From NCBI GenBank assembly GCA_027382625.1, contig JAJKFJ010021977.1, positions 85,841 to 149,840 on the forward strand: 64,000 bases of DNA, given 5' to 3'. Positions 10,953-22,808 of the stretch are shown piece by piece; within the stretch, counting starts at the first letter, position 1; every line of letters begins with the position of its first letter. Origin of the DNA: Tetmemena sp. SeJ-2015. Lineage: Eukaryota; Ciliophora; Spirotrichea; Sporadotrichida; Oxytrichidae. The notes beneath the pieces were generated by a model that worked only from the letters and a program-made list of their open reading frames with translations, was not told the origin of the DNA and did not search any database. The position numbers were made by a program, and so were the translations under genes.

Positions 10953-13900
10953 TCATTTTCTTGGATATAAAGCGTCATTCAAACAACCTCTGAGCTGAAT
11001 GAAAATTTTTTCAAGCTGCATTTATAGTTCCTCTTTTTCTTCCTCTCTAAAAGGTTCAAATCTTTCTCCCTTAATTTCCACATCAGAGTAGAATTACTTC
11101 AACCTATCCATTACTTTTTCTCTTTTTAATCCGAGTCCAGACTTTGGAGTTTCAATATAAATATTATGTTTTCAGCTTTGTTTTTTAAAATTTTAAACTG
11201 ATGGAGTCACTGTTGACCTACGTTAGCGGAGAGCAGGCTGAGTTTCCTGATGGAGCGTTCCTGATATAGTGGCCGTTTTTTTAAAAGTTCTATATTCTCG
11301 CCGAAATTTAATTGAAAAACCGAATTTTAATAAAATAATTAAGAACATCTCTAAACTTTTAAATTTACCGGATTCGTTTATTCGTTTATTCGTTTATTCG
11401 TTTAATTCGTTTAAATTAAGGCGTAACCATCTACGACCGCACCTGAATTTCCACTAATCCACTAATCCACCATTCCACCGCAGCTAAACTTAGAGATCAG
11501 GTCCACCAGGTGCCACCGCGGTCCAGCATGTACGATCTCGCCTCTGAGCGCCAACAGTATCAGGAAGCCGGAGTGTGATCCATGGCCAGTGCGGAGTGCC
11601 CCCAGGGGGTGAGGGTTTGAACCCTGCCGGTGACCTCTTAGAGCCGTCCCTCACTTCTCCTGCGCTCTACTCATCCTTACCAAGTCCTCATGTAAACACC
11701 GTCTCACACAGGCACACCGTCTCTGGTCACCGGCAGGGTTCAAACCCTCACCCCCTGGGGGCACTCCGCACTGGCCATGGATCACACTCCGGCTTCCTGA
11801 TACTGTTGGCGCTCAGAGGCGAGATCGTACATGCTGGACCGCGGTGGCACCCTGGTGGACCTGATCTCTAAGTTTAGCTGCGGTGGAATGGTGGATTAGT
11901 GGATTAGTGGAAATTCAGGTGCGGTCGTAGAGATGGTTACGCCTTAATTTAAACGAATAAACGAATAAACGAATAAACGAATAAACGAATCCGGTAAATT
12001 TAAAAGTTTAGAGATGTTCTTAATTATTTTATTAAAATTCGGGTTTTCAATTAAATTTCGGCGAGAATATAGAACTTTTAAAAAAACGGCCACTTTATCA
12101 GGAACGCTCCATCAGGAAACTCAGCCTGCTCTCCGCTAACGTAGGTCAACAGTGACTCCATCAGTTTAAAATTTTAAAAACAAAGCTGAAAACATAATAT
12201 ACTTACAAGTGTTTCTTCCTTCCTACTTTTGAATTCAATCATATTCGGTGAAAAAAAAAATATTGAAATTTAACTCGAATATATATGTGAGCATGGTGAA
12301 TGTGAATGCTTTTTGTTTGAGTTTTCAAAATTTGGTGAAAATTGAATGTCGACTTGGCTTGTATCTCCATTTCCTCTTAAATTCAAAAAATTCCTTGTGG
12401 GACTATTCTTGATGGCGAACATCGAAACGGAATCTAAACTTTATCTGGTTCTTTTAACTATTGGGGAACTGTCGTTTTTCAAAGCATTCTAGTGCTTATG
12501 CAAGCTAGTGTTTTAAAAAATTATAGAAATATTTTAAGGATTGACAACTAGATTGTTGTAGTAAGTGTTCTTGCAATATTACTTTTTCAAAGACTATAAT
12601 CTCTTGTGGTGCTTGTGCCCTGAGTTCCTAGAGTTGCTGAGTGACCGAGATGATCTGGAAGTTTAATCTAGCTTTTCAGTATCTTCAAATTCCTAATTAA
12701 CTTGATCTTCCTCAGTGGACAGAACAATATTTTCAGAAATGACCATGTTTCTTGTTTCTTAGTTTTAATTTTATTCACTCTGCTAAATAAAAGAGTCCAT
12801 CCTACTCTCGTTGAAAGTGTCATTTACAAAATTTGGAATGGTTTCGTTATAGTTGAATAGGTTGTTGTTCTCTGTTTTTACCTGAAATTCAAAGTTCAAG
12901 CTCTAAATGTCCATTATTCCCAAGTCGGCTGAGTTAATTCTGAAGTAGTCTATGTTATAGCTTAAAAGATGAACAGTTTTATTTTTAAAAAAATTCCTTA
13001 ATTATTTTTAGGAAAGTTAGTATATGTACTTAGTATATTTTTCAAAATCTAGAATTTTATAATGTTTTATTATATCTCAATATTAATTTAATCAACTTGC
13101 TCTTGCTCAGAGTTTTCTTTTGTGTTTTAGGCTCCTGATTAAAATTCACTCTCCGGATTCTCTTTTTAAACTGAGTTTTACTAATTGAAGCTGCTAGTTA
13201 GTCTGTTTGAACGTTAATTAGATTCAAAGCATTATACCATCATAAGTTCATCATCCTAGAAACCTTAGCTTTTGTCTCCTCTAATGCGACTTTAAAATTT
13301 CTACTCCGAAGTCAATTTTTTATTCCCATTTATAAGCTTCGAACTATCCTCTTAACTTTACCTGTGAGCGAAAGAATTTCCTTTTAAGATTTCTGGGAAG
13401 AGATTATCAAACTCATTCAAGTAACTATATATCTGCTGATTGTCGAAGTTATTACTCTCAATTGAATGAAGTACCTAGTCTGACACATCCAGTTATCTTT
13501 GAATCACATCCTTTTCATTTACAGATTTTGCTTAGCCACCGTTAAGTTCGCAATTAATCATAGTAATGAGCTAAGACTTCAGTTCTTAGAGTATTCTTAG
13601 TGTTGAAGCTTCATCACTATTCAAGTATTGAGCTTGCAATTCTCTGATCAGAGAAATGTGTATTTATACATCCAGTTTCCTCATTATCTTCCTAACTCTC
13701 CACCCCAAATATATTCCATCATTGTATGATACATTGAAGTTTTTCTTTAATAACTATAAGGGACTTCTTATTCGCTTCTAGCTTTATTGATGGCGAAAGT
13801 TTCGTTATAAATAAATTTCTCTAAATAAGAATAGCAGAGTACTCCTTAATCCTCATATTTTAGAGTCTAAATCTAATCTTCTAAACATCTAACTTTCTCA

Positions 13901-15080
13901 TAACTCTCCTCACATGAATTTATAACTTTGGCTTTCTCTCTCCTAGTCTTTATTTAAGCGACCTTACATCCTAGTTAAGTTCATCTAGAGCTTTTATAAG
14001 TCCCTCTTTGATTTCTTATGTAAGTCGACTTTCATTTGAAATGTTTGAAGTGACCTTGATGAGTCCAAAATCAAGTTTCTTTTTCTTTACTTCAGATGCC
14101 TTGTCAGTTAAGTTTGCCTGCTAAAAGTCCTCACTAATTTGCTCTGCAATTTAATTTTAATTGAGCATCTCTAATCGAATACTGTTTACTTCCTGTGTCT
14201 GTTAGCAAGACTAACTCTTTGAAAGCTTATTTTAAGGGAAATTTCTAGATTTCTTGACTATCTGTAAATTATGGATGATGTTACCAGTTTCAGAATCACA
14301 GTTGTTATTATAGCCACTGCTATCAAGGGTTTTCATTTGCTCTACTTCTTCAAGATTGCTGTTTAGCTTATTGTCATCCTCATAATCCTCCATATTTATG
14401 ACAAATATTTAGTTGCTGAACTCTGTTCTTGATGTCTAAGGAAGAGAACTTGAGTCACTCTGGAGTCGAGACCTGTATCGAGTGCCTTTGCTTGTTGATT
14501 GATTGGAGTTCTTTCTTGATTTTAAAGTACTCTATGAGACTGATGATACCTATCCAGAGCTTTGGTTACTTCCATAATTGAATAAGTGGCCAGTATAATT
14601 TCCCAGTCTCTAAAACCTAGCGTAGGCTTAATTATATCGCTCCTTAGACTTAGTCTTCTAAACTTAGCTGAAGAGAATTTCAGGTTTGCAAATAACTCCC
14701 CTTTGCTCAAGAGACCTAGTGAGCACATCATTAAGAGTGGCTCTTCTTTGAACATTGGCTTGATATTTTTAAGATTGAGGAGTGATATGTTTGCTTAGGA
14801 TGACTGGGCGTTCCAAAGATAAATTGTGATCCTAAGTATCTCTAATTTGCATTTTCGCATCATTTGGAGTAGAATTACTGACATTAAGGTGACTCAACTT
14901 TTGTGGATGAGGATTATTTTTCACTATAGATTTCTATCGCTACTATAGCTGCTGTGAGACTGATTAGAAAGTTTTATTAATGCTTTGCTGAATTGCTGAA
15001 GTGGGATGGTAAGAAGACGAAACTTAATGTGCATTAAGACTTTTGTGAATGACAGTTTAGGGTTTTGATTTTTACTTCAT
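10953..15080 (-). CDS. Large Q-rich coiled-coil protein interrupted by a 1.06 kb IES
   Basis: Starts MKQKSKPQTVIHKSLN at 15080, then about 350 codons are open without introns. A basic/Ser region (QRRATLNDVLTRSLEQRGVI) gives way to coiled coil. Two related units are visible: RRVMRKLDVQKIRFRLQNMR near 13880 and RVRKIMRKLDVQIHISLIRE near 13680. A third block at 12560-12960 includes DYFRINSADLGIMDIQSLNF. The last exon, 10953-11148, reads KSGLGLKREKVMDRLKQFY and KGERFEPFREEEKEELQMQL. Between KSRKEE and TPKSGLG lies a 1062-base insert with pointer GAAAC that carries the foldback element. Introns probably lie near 13730 and 13000-13370, where I did not follow the frame fully. Family unknown; length and charge suggest a structural protein. 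Confidence 0.65.
11368..11415 (+). repeat. TTTATTCG tandem repeat in left arm
   Basis: About four to five TTTATTCG units, one altered, with a mirror copy (CGAATAAA units) at about 11953-11992 in the right arm. Confidence 0.85.
11582..11635 (+). other. tRNA-like box A/box B pair inside the foldback arm
   Basis: GGTTTGAACCC at 11614-11624 resembles a Pol III B box (GGTTCGANNCC), and TGGCCAGTGCGG about 30 bases upstream is a loose A-box match. A T-arm-like stem, GAGGG-TTTGAAC-CCTGC, has one mismatch. The same motifs occur inverted in the right arm. The A box is imperfect, so a tRNA-derived SINE origin is only a suggestion. Confidence 0.3.
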
Positions 15081-15305
15081 TTGTAAATTTCCGTTTGACA
15101 ATATAAAACTTAATAAAATTAACACCCAGATTTGAAAATCTTAGACTTGGAAAACTCAGGAAGATCATTTAAGTTTTAAGTTTGAATAAATTAGTTGTTT
15201 GAAGATTTTGTTTAATTTATTTTATAGAATCTGATTCACACAAAGAGCATTACAAGTATGGGTTGATGGTGACGCAAGAACCCAGTCGATAGAAAATTGC
15301 TCTTC

Positions 15306-18118
15306 TCATTTTTTCAAAATATTAGTAAGAGAAGGAACTGCCAGGGGGCTCACCTTCCCTCCTAAGTAAAATAATAAATGTATGTTCTCATTCCAGGATT
15401 GATTGGGGTATCCTTATTTTGAAAGAAGCTATCTCTATGTCCATTTAAAGAACCTGAATGAGGAATCTACAGTGACATGAAATTGTTGATGTTCACCGGG
15501 CTCTTAGATGGCAAAGCTAAACAATTATTTACATAAATACGCTTGTTCTCTTTGTAGTGAAGGCACAGTTGTAAAATTTGAATTGTAGTTTGTGGACTCT
15601 ACATCGTTGAAAATTTCAACAATAGTAAAATATTTTATAATTAAGGATTAATTTCTAAGTGTTAGAATGATTTATTTTATTGAATTATTATTTAAAATGT
15701 CCATAGCCATTTTTCTAATTGCAAGAAGCGAGGAGTGGTGGAGCTCATGATGTTGAAATGATAGCCTTTATCTAAAAAGCTATTCTAGATGTCTATTTAT
15801 TCCTGCTTTGCATGCATTTTATAAGGAGATGTCAGACTAAATTGTGATCCTCGCACATTTCCAAATCCAAGGTTAGATCCAAACATTCCGCTATTGCCAC
15901 TAAACTTCTAAGGTGCAAACTTCTTCATGGGGGTGTTATGAATTGAATTTGGATTTGAGAGCAAGTTTCCACTTCCACCGAACTCTCTGTGTGAGCCTTA
16001 AGAGTATGGAAGCTAATGCATGTTTCCAATAAGTTAGGCATTTTCATTTCTCATCTCAATATAAGAATTCTGAGAAAAATGCTAATCTTCCATGGGCTAG
16101 CTCAAATTTTCTCTTCTCTTGATAACCTCCTATGAGCAAGAGAGATCAGAGTTATTCAAGGGTGCCTCATCGCAGAAAAGCTAATTCTCAATCATAACCT
16201 CATCTTCAATGTGAAATTTTTCATGCAAGTACTTCTGGATATCGACTGGGAGCAATGTTGAAATGTCTTCTCGGGAAAATTTATTCAATCGCAACTGCTT
16301 GAGTACGTGGTTCTCATTATAGAAAGAGGCTGACTTGTTTGTTTAAACTATCAGCTAACTCTAATCGTCCTTTTACTAAATCATAATTTCCGCGTCATTT
16401 TCTGAAATTAAATCAAACCAGAGTAATTTTACTTAGTTTCATGACTACGAAAGGAATATCTATGCTTCTCTCAGAGACTCTTTTGACTTCTTTGTTCATG
16501 GAGGATATGAAGTTCCTTGTAACCAGCTTTTTCAAGGCCATGGACTAAAGTGCTAAGGATTAAGGGGAGTTAATTACCTATTGTGCGAATTCAAGGAGAT
16601 TTGCTGTCTTTGCTTTTAGTCTTTATCTTGCGTCATTCAAATCTTTTTGCAACTAAGAGAATATATATTACTACAAATCTTACCTTAGAATTCGATCGAT
16701 CAAGATCCTCCAAAGATTCAATAAATAAATACTATTATATATAATAATTCCTTTGACTAGGTTTGCAAGTGACTCTCTCTAAATGAATGTGAAATTAAAG
16801 AAATGAATAATACTCTTAAGCTGGATTTTATTTTCTGGAAGTGGAATCAGCAGCACATTGAAGTAAAGTATTGTATCCTTTGAATGAAATGCGATTGCGA
16901 TCTTTGTTAATTACATCAAGAGCGCTCAGCACATTCAAAGCATCATACACGCGCCTCTACACATTCTTGAAATCCAACTTCTAATACAAGTTCGAATAAA
17001 GAGTAAATCTTACCATGTTTCTCTCCTTGTATATTTCAAGAATATGATTAGCAATCTACAAGCACAAGGAGTTAAAATAGAAGTAGAATATTCTTAATTC
17101 TTAGAATATCGTAATTAAGATCAATCGAGATGGATAAAGATACAATGAGTTTATACTTTGAAATGTATTTTAGCTGTGATAACTTACGTTAGTTCCAGTG
17201 GTTTCCTTTTTGGTGGAGACTTCCTCTAGGACCTTTTTTGAGAGGAAGACAAGTTTTTTATTTTCGGAAGAGCGCTTTTTCCTGGCGTATTTATAATACT
17301 TATTTGACTGTTGATTCGCGCTATATTCCGAATTATAAATTATTGATCACTCAAATGTTTTTACTAAAAATCACAAAATTGACAAAGAGAGTTTAACTCA
17401 TATTTCATGTAAAAAGGTGTTGCTGACTTACTCGCCGTTGTTACCCTAATAGGCTAGTTGAGTTTCTCCGAACTCGGCTATATCTTGGTTCAGCTACATC
17501 CTTGTTTCATCGTCCGAATCGCTTTCTAAGAGAATTGCATAAATTAAGGAAGTTGATCTAAGGATACGCAGAGTTGTGCAATTTTTACTTACAGTTTGAA
17601 TCCTCAAGAGTCTCGATAATATCATCTTCTTCCTGATTAAAGATAAAAATATTGTATATTAATATTCAGCAACACTTTTATTGATTGAAGCTAGGATGCT
17701 GATGTAGGTTTGGGTTGAAACTAAGATTAGCGTGATCAAGATTAGGATGTGAAGGAGTGAGAAAATGATGAGTGGAAGCTTGATTGGGGTAAACCACAGA
17801 AAAATTTGGGGATAGATTTTAGTTGCTGCTCTACTGCATAGCTGTTTCTTGCTGCTGATAGAATCTCTCTTTGATTGCCGGAAATAGCTATTCACCGTTG
17901 TCACAAAGATTTTCTAGCTTCATCTCCTCATCTGAATCATCAGATTTCAAAATATTGCTCGCACTCCCAGAGTCTTTGAAGTCGCGCTGCGTGAAGCTCC
18001 GCTTAAATATAAAATAGGCTTGCCGATCAGAGCTAGAAAGAAGTTATTTAGCAAATGATGTTCGAGATGAAGAAGGGGAAGACCTACACTTATGCTTAGT
18101 TGGTGAATCAGTATGCAT
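15306..18118 (-). CDS. DP (E2F dimerisation partner) transcription factor
   Basis: DP proteins pair with E2F to control S-phase genes in the nucleus. The Ser-rich N-terminus starts at 18118 (MHTDSPTKHKCRSSPSSSRT), followed by acidic and Q-rich linkers. The winged-helix half is unmistakable: KKVLEEVSTKKETTGTNIAN and ILEIYKERNM, then across a GT-AG intron FKNVQRRVYDALNVLSALDV and INKDRNRISFKGYN. This matches the DP pattern RRRVYDALNVL, with DP-type rather than E2F-type residues. Introns: about 17009-17038 region before KLDFKNV, and about 17060-17188. A C-terminal 200-residue Gly/Ser/Asn-rich tail continues through an IES (15614-15711) to QLEIFNDVESTNY and stops at TGA 15306. Some N-terminal joins (17340-17660) are unresolved. 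Confidence 0.85.
15614..15711 (-). other. IES, 98 nt, pointer GAAA (TTTC on +)
   Basis: TTTC at 15614 and 15712 bounds a strongly AT-rich insert in the DP gene. Its removal changes frame and joins FLQLE to IFNDVESTNY, after which the frame looks coding to the stop. Confidence 0.6.
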
Positions 18119-18591
18119 TTCTAAGTTAAATCTAATAAGTCATTTAATATATTTGCCTGCTCCTCACTCTCGATATCCTAGATATTTTTTGGAAGTATTT
18201 AATCCTAATATTGCCCTGAGGGGGTTTATAATTTGAAAAGAATAAATACATTTTCAAAACTTAAACTAAGGCTAGGAAAGAGAAGCTTAATGCTTGTAGA
18301 ACGTATTTAGTCTGTCTCCATTTACTTAGTTTATTTATTTGACGGTGACACTAGATTTACATAAAGATTCTTGGAATTTGTTAATCTTTATAAATACTAT
18401 GAATAATTATTCTTATTTCATTAGGTTTACTTTTTACTTATACTTTCCATTAGACTTACTGCTGAGATTGCAGTGCCTAAAATAGAGTTTGCCTTTGGAG
18501 TGGTAAATTTTGGATTTGCCTTTTAGTTATGGATAATTTAAGTCTCTATTTAAAGTTTTTAAGCTATAGATATACTTGGTTTTGGGGGGAA
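18119..18591. other. Intergenic, AT-rich
   Basis: About 470 bases between two minus-strand genes, rich in T/A runs. Nothing recognisable. It probably holds the DP promoter and germline-limited spacer. Confidence 0.5.
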
Positions 18592-19358
18592 TCACTTGAT
18601 TTCGACTATCAATTTTTAAAAGCAAAATTTAAATTTAATTATTTACTTCTAGTTGGTGATATCAACTTAGCTAGACTCATTATGTGACTTGGTGTGATTT
18701 AATTCAGCAGCAGTCTTTTTAAGTAGACTTGTCTTGTTGACTACTAAAGTTTCATACAAAGCGCTATTCAACTTTGATTGATTCTTTTTGGCTTAATTCT
18801 GCTGAGCAATAATAGACTTATTACTTTAGACTTGCTTTGCAGACAAGAGTTTGGAGTCATTCGCAGGACGCTGTGACTTTTAATAAGGCTTTGAGGTTTC
18901 TGATGCTCCTATGAGTTGTTAAATCTTGTTGCTGATGCTTTAGTAATTCTTGCTTAGCATGCTATTTGAGGCAAGAGCTTTCTTTGATTATGAAGATGAC
19001 AGGTCTACATAGATTCCTCTCAGTTGATTTAGTAAGGGTTGATTTTTAGTTTATTAAACTCTAGCCTTACGGGCTTTTGATAAAATATAATTTGATTTGG
19101 TCTATACTCTTTACAAAGGAAGAGTCTTTACTTAGGTTGTTAGGATTTGGCTCTCTTCCTTATGAAAGGAAAGCTCTTGATAACTTGAATCTAAGAGGGC
19201 TGCTTTTTTGTCAATGTAGATCCACCACTATGCAACCTAAAAGCGTTCTTCATGTACTTTTAAGCAACCGTTGCAACATTTGGAGAAGCTAAATTTTACT
19301 TGTAGTTCTAAGAATTTAAAATATTAGAATTCTCTTCTCTCGATTGCTAATGCCTCAT
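18592..19358 (-). CDS. Unknown Gln/Ser/Lys-rich protein
   Basis: Not recognised. Starts MRHQQSREENSNILNSQNYK at 19358, continuing AQKYMKNAFRLHSGGSTLTK. A frame change (intron or IES) lies near 19030-19060. The second half contains GIYVDLSSSQSKKALASNSM and ends in a basic Q-rich tail (KKTAAELNHTKSHNESS) with TGA at 18592. Divergent from the next gene, with about 83 bases between the two ATGs. Confidence 0.5.
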
Positions 19359-19441
19359 GTATGGAGAGACTCTCGTTTTACTGTTAAATTTTTGATTTTC
19401 TTATGCCTACTTAAGTAGATTTAATTACTCAAGAGCTCTTG

Positions 19442-20278
19442 ATGGAGAGGTACCTGTTGACAAACAGTGCTTTAGAGAATAGAGCCCACTTGTAATTTTC
19501 GTGCCCGCATTTTAAGAGACGTCAATACTCTTATTATTCAACAAATTCTAATTACTTTGAGTTAGGTTTAATTGCTACTCATACTTAGACTAGTTACTTT
19601 GCTAATAGCCTTTCAGATTAATTTTAGATGCACTCTATGTAATTTAAGAACTCGAAAATGCAGCTGTATTTGGCTTAAGCTAAATTCTCGGAGAGTATTT
19701 AGAAGATACGTGTTAAAATTATGCTATTGATTTTTAATTTTTGAGTCTATTTTTCTTCTTTTCAAGACTGTCCTCCAGTTATTGATAAATCAATTTGGAG
19801 ATCGAAGTCTGTTAGTGTAAGATCTTTTAACTTGGAGAATTTGTTTTACTCAAAGTGGACTAAGATTGCTTAAGTTTCAAGTTTTAAGTCGATAGATTAT
19901 TCTAACTTTAAGTGACTACACTCATCTGATTTGGAGATTTTTAAGTATGAGGGGTCATTATTTTTCCCTAAAAAGTACTATTAATTGCAAACTTTAAGCT
20001 CTGATTTGGTTGATTTTCATACTGAATGGAAGTATTAGAGGACTGTTATTATTGCTACTTCTGATAATACTTTTGAACTATTTTCTTAGTAAACTTCTTA
20101 AATTTATTATATAGAGGACAGATTAAAAACATTGTAAAGTAAAGTAAAGTATTAGGAATATAATTAATAATCAATTTCTTAACACACCCTTTATTGTACT
20201 GAATTAGAAAATCAGTTATTATCCTATGTAAGTAAAAAATTTGAAAGATTGAATAGACATTTTATAGGTTTATTTTGA
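19442..20278 (+). CDS. Unknown protein
   Basis: Not recognised. ATG at 19442 gives MERYLLTNSALENRAHLQFS. A GT-AG intron at about 19711-19766 is followed by PPVIDKSIWRSKSVSVRSFN. An in-frame TGA at about 19912 falls inside a 33-nt pointer-flanked segment (19895-19927); without it the frame runs SFKSIDLEIFKYEGS and on to YQLQTLSSDLVDFHTEWKYQ. The C-terminal 100 residues are Q-rich and helical. TGA at 20276. The last 67 bases overlap the 3' end of the opposite-strand gene. Confidence 0.5.
19895..19927 (+). other. Probable IES, 33 nt, pointer GATT, containing an in-frame TGA
   Basis: GATT at 19895 and 19928. Removing 33 nt keeps the frame and removes the only stop in an otherwise open gene. Confidence 0.55.
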
Positions 20279-20701
20279 GTAATGAGCTTTTGATAGTAAT
20301 CATTCTTTCTTCTCGGGCTTTACTACTATTCGGGCTGTGGCTGCTGTGCACTTTAGAACATCATTTCATATCTAGGATCCTCAGGTGGCTCCTCCAAATC
20401 TTTGATCTTCAAACCTCCAAAATATTTAACTGGGTCAAAGAGGTGCTACATTTCCAGACTCTGCTATTTGGTCACATGTCTCTCTAGTTTCTGCTTATCG
20501 TCCCAATCTATCCAACTTGAGTCAGTTAAAACAAAATGCAACAAATAATTATTTATCTATACCTCTTCATTTAGAGTGGTGTTTATATCAGATTCAGAAC
20601 TTTCATTGTTCTCTTGCACTTTCTGGTAACTATATAAATTCAGAATAAAAGAAGAATTACAAATTCATGATGTTGTTGCTAAGCTAAAGTTGCTGCTGCA
20701 T
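20212..20701 (-). CDS. Unknown small Q-rich protein
   Basis: Not recognised. A likely start at 20701 (MQQQLQLSNNIM); the frame is open further upstream, so another 5' exon is possible. GT-AG introns at about 20621-20652 and 20520-20566. The middle exon reads FYQKVQENNESSESDINTTL; the last exon reads SWIDWDDKQKLERHVTKQQS and FDPVKYFGGLKIKDLEEPPE, then a Q/P-rich tail. Stops TGA at 20212, overlapping the 3' end of the plus-strand neighbour. Confidence 0.5.
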
Positions 20702-21059
20702 TTATTGATTAAGCTCTAGGAATTGATCGCAGGGTTGAGTTTAATAAGGAAACGCTTTAACATGGCCTGTTAATATATTAAAATAAAACAAATATATCCA
20801 TGTTTAGAAATGCCTTTGATTAATTAGTGAAGGACTGAGACTCACTGATCCCCCTCCTATTTATACAAAACCCAAATGACTAGACTAATCCATGAAGAGC
20901 ATATTAAGGTAAAAATTTTTAAACATTCAGCGAAATATTCAATTAATTATCTAATTAGTAAAAGTGCATAGCGTTCATTCTATTAAATTTCTTCATTTGT
21001 TTATACTTTTGCTTTATGATTTGCCTTTCATTTTAGAAAGTTTTCTATATTTCCTCTTT

Positions 21060-22808
21060 TCATCTTCTGATTGGTTCTTAGAGTCTCATATCAATGCTCT
21101 GGATACCTACTGTCACAAACTTGTCTCTCTGTTAGCACTCCCTGCGTAAACATCTAGGTACTTGCTTCCTGAATGAATTCTTCGACAACTCATAAAACTT
21201 TTTGGGCTTTTTAGCAAGATAATCCAGATTCTTCAATATTACGTTCATATGGAATGCGAGCTCTGTTCTTACCCTCAAATTTGCGAAACTCCCCTTAGTT
21301 CGAGCTACAATACAAAACTCAGCGACATGGCGCAGATAAAAACCTATATTGTTATAGAGAGTTTTGTCTTTGTTTAATTTAATCCAAACCAAAATGTCAC
21401 ATTTTTGGTAGCCAATATCGTCAATATACTTCAAAGCAGATTCGAATTGAGAATTAACAACCCATAAGAACAGATAACCTTCTTTCTGTAATTGCTCAAT
21501 TGGAACTGCCGAATATATTTTCTTGTTGGTCATAGTCTTGAATTGAAATCGACAACCAGTCTTTTTATAAGGAGGGTCTTTAATTATTGCGCCATAACCT
21601 CTTCCACCATCTGCTGTTATAGTATCTTAAATAATTTAGGCCCACATCTCTTTGTCATTAACGTCTCCCTCGTACTGGAGTTGCTTATTGTTGCCTCTCC
21701 TTCTACCCCATCTAAATTAATCTATTTGAAAAGGAGTTGGAGGAGTATTATCAACGTACTATTCCCTGTTGAGTTTTTCACCTTAAGTGGATTCTCTTAT
21801 TTTCTAAGAATCATGCTTAATCAAAGTTTCTTCCTGATGTTTTTGCATAAACTGAGCTTTAAAATTATTAAACTATTCCTCTAAGCTAGCAATTTTACAA
21901 TCTTGCTTTAGCATTTCTTCCAGTTAAGATTTAATTTTGTGCTCTAAAGTTGAAACTATTTGCTTGTATTCTTAATTTTCCTTTTTAAGCTTCTAATTCT
22001 CAACTTGCAATGCCATTATCCTCTTGAGTAAAAACTTCTCTCGTTTCTAAAATTAGGTCTGATTTCTTTTAAGATAGTACTCATCATCGCTGTTATCTAT
22101 AAATTCTTCTCGAGGTCTAAAATTCTATTCTTCTGGATTTTCATATCGATTTTTATGGTGATTCTTCTTTTAATCTTTTCTAAACTTCTACTATTCCTTT
22201 TCATATCTTATTGCTTTTGGTTTTAAATCAATATCTTTAGCTAGATTTTTGTTTTTGAGGAATACATTATCTGCTTTATACTGGCGAAGCCATCTTTTGA
22301 AGGTTGGAATGTCTTTGAAGAATCTAGAAACAAATTATATCTGTTCCTTATGCCAGCTATATTACTCTCTCAACTCATTTCTATATCTAAGTAGGTCAAT
22401 CTACTTTCCCAGCCTTTCAATTCTTAGGTTTATTAATGAGCTTATGTTTCCTACATTTTTCAAGATAACTTCTATTTGACGCTCAACCGATTCACGGCGA
22501 ACTTTGTACCACTTTTAAATTTCAGTATCTGGTATGACCAGCAGTTAGAAGCAGTCTGCATCAACATCAATGAGTTCTTTAGTCCCTATTGCACTTTGAA
22601 ATTACTGATTCAAAGATGAGGACTAGTCTGACCTCATTTATCTGTTCTTATCTGATTCCTAGTCCATCTCTATATGCCTATCAATTTCATCATCTTGAGC
22701 TGGAGTAGATTTTGGTCCAGACTGAGTTCCATTTTAATTATTGCTAGAGCTAGTCTTGGGATATTAGTATCTAAATCTTTAATAAGCGTATCCACTCTCC
22801 TCGTTCAT
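21060..22808 (-). CDS. MT-A70 family methyltransferase with DPPY motif
   Basis: MT-A70 enzymes (METTL3/METTL14, METTL4, ciliate MTA1/MTA9) put methyl groups on N6 of adenine in RNA or DNA using S-adenosylmethionine. This is one uninterrupted frame of 582 codons, with no intron or IES, from ATG 22808 to TGA 21060. The N-terminal 330 residues are charged and helical (KWYKVRRESVERQIEVILKN; KRIMALQVENQKLKKENQEY), then the methyltransferase domain: GYGAIIKDPPYKKTG, EGYLFLWVVN, CDILVWIKLNK, GFYLRHVAEFCIVART, and near the end RDKFVTVGIQ. The catalytic DPPW tetrad is DPPY here. That could mean altered activity or a non-catalytic partner as in METTL14/MTA9-like subunits. The exact subfamily cannot be set by eye. 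Confidence 0.88.

Larger units (their letters stand above)
11161..12200. mobile_element. Foldback element: 475-bp inverted arms around an 89-bp loop
   Basis: The left arm, 11161-11635, is the near-perfect reverse complement of the right arm, 11725-12200. I see only single-base differences, for example one T more in a T run and one altered repeat unit. The loop is 11636-11724. The outermost bases are ATATTATGTTTTCAGC. Each arm holds a run of TTTATTCG units and, further in, a GC-rich core unlike the AT-rich surroundings. No reading frame for a transposase is present, so it would be non-autonomous. A long-read hairpin artefact could in principle make such a palindrome, but the arm differences and the unique loop argue for a real element. 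Confidence 0.8.
11149..12210 (-). other. IES, 1062 nt, pointer GAAAC (GTTTC on +), carrying a foldback element
   Basis: GTTTC stands at 11149-11153 and at 12211-12215. Deleting 11149-12210 joins RKEE to TPKSGLGLKREK in frame (1062 is a multiple of three). The outer parts are short and AT-rich; almost the whole insert is the foldback element at 11161-12200. An alternative is an intron: the minus strand has GTAAGT just inside the right end and an AAAG shortly after the left end. The exact 5-bp repeat with frame restoration favours an IES. Confidence 0.65.

Noticed and set aside
11575..11871. 98-residue plus-strand frame in the foldback loop
   Set aside because: It crosses the palindrome centre and is Pro/His-rich with no similarity to a transposase.
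17659..17904. Minus-strand frame with an apparent membrane helix
   Set aside because: Another frame over the same bases is the Q/N/H-rich N-terminal region of the DP gene.
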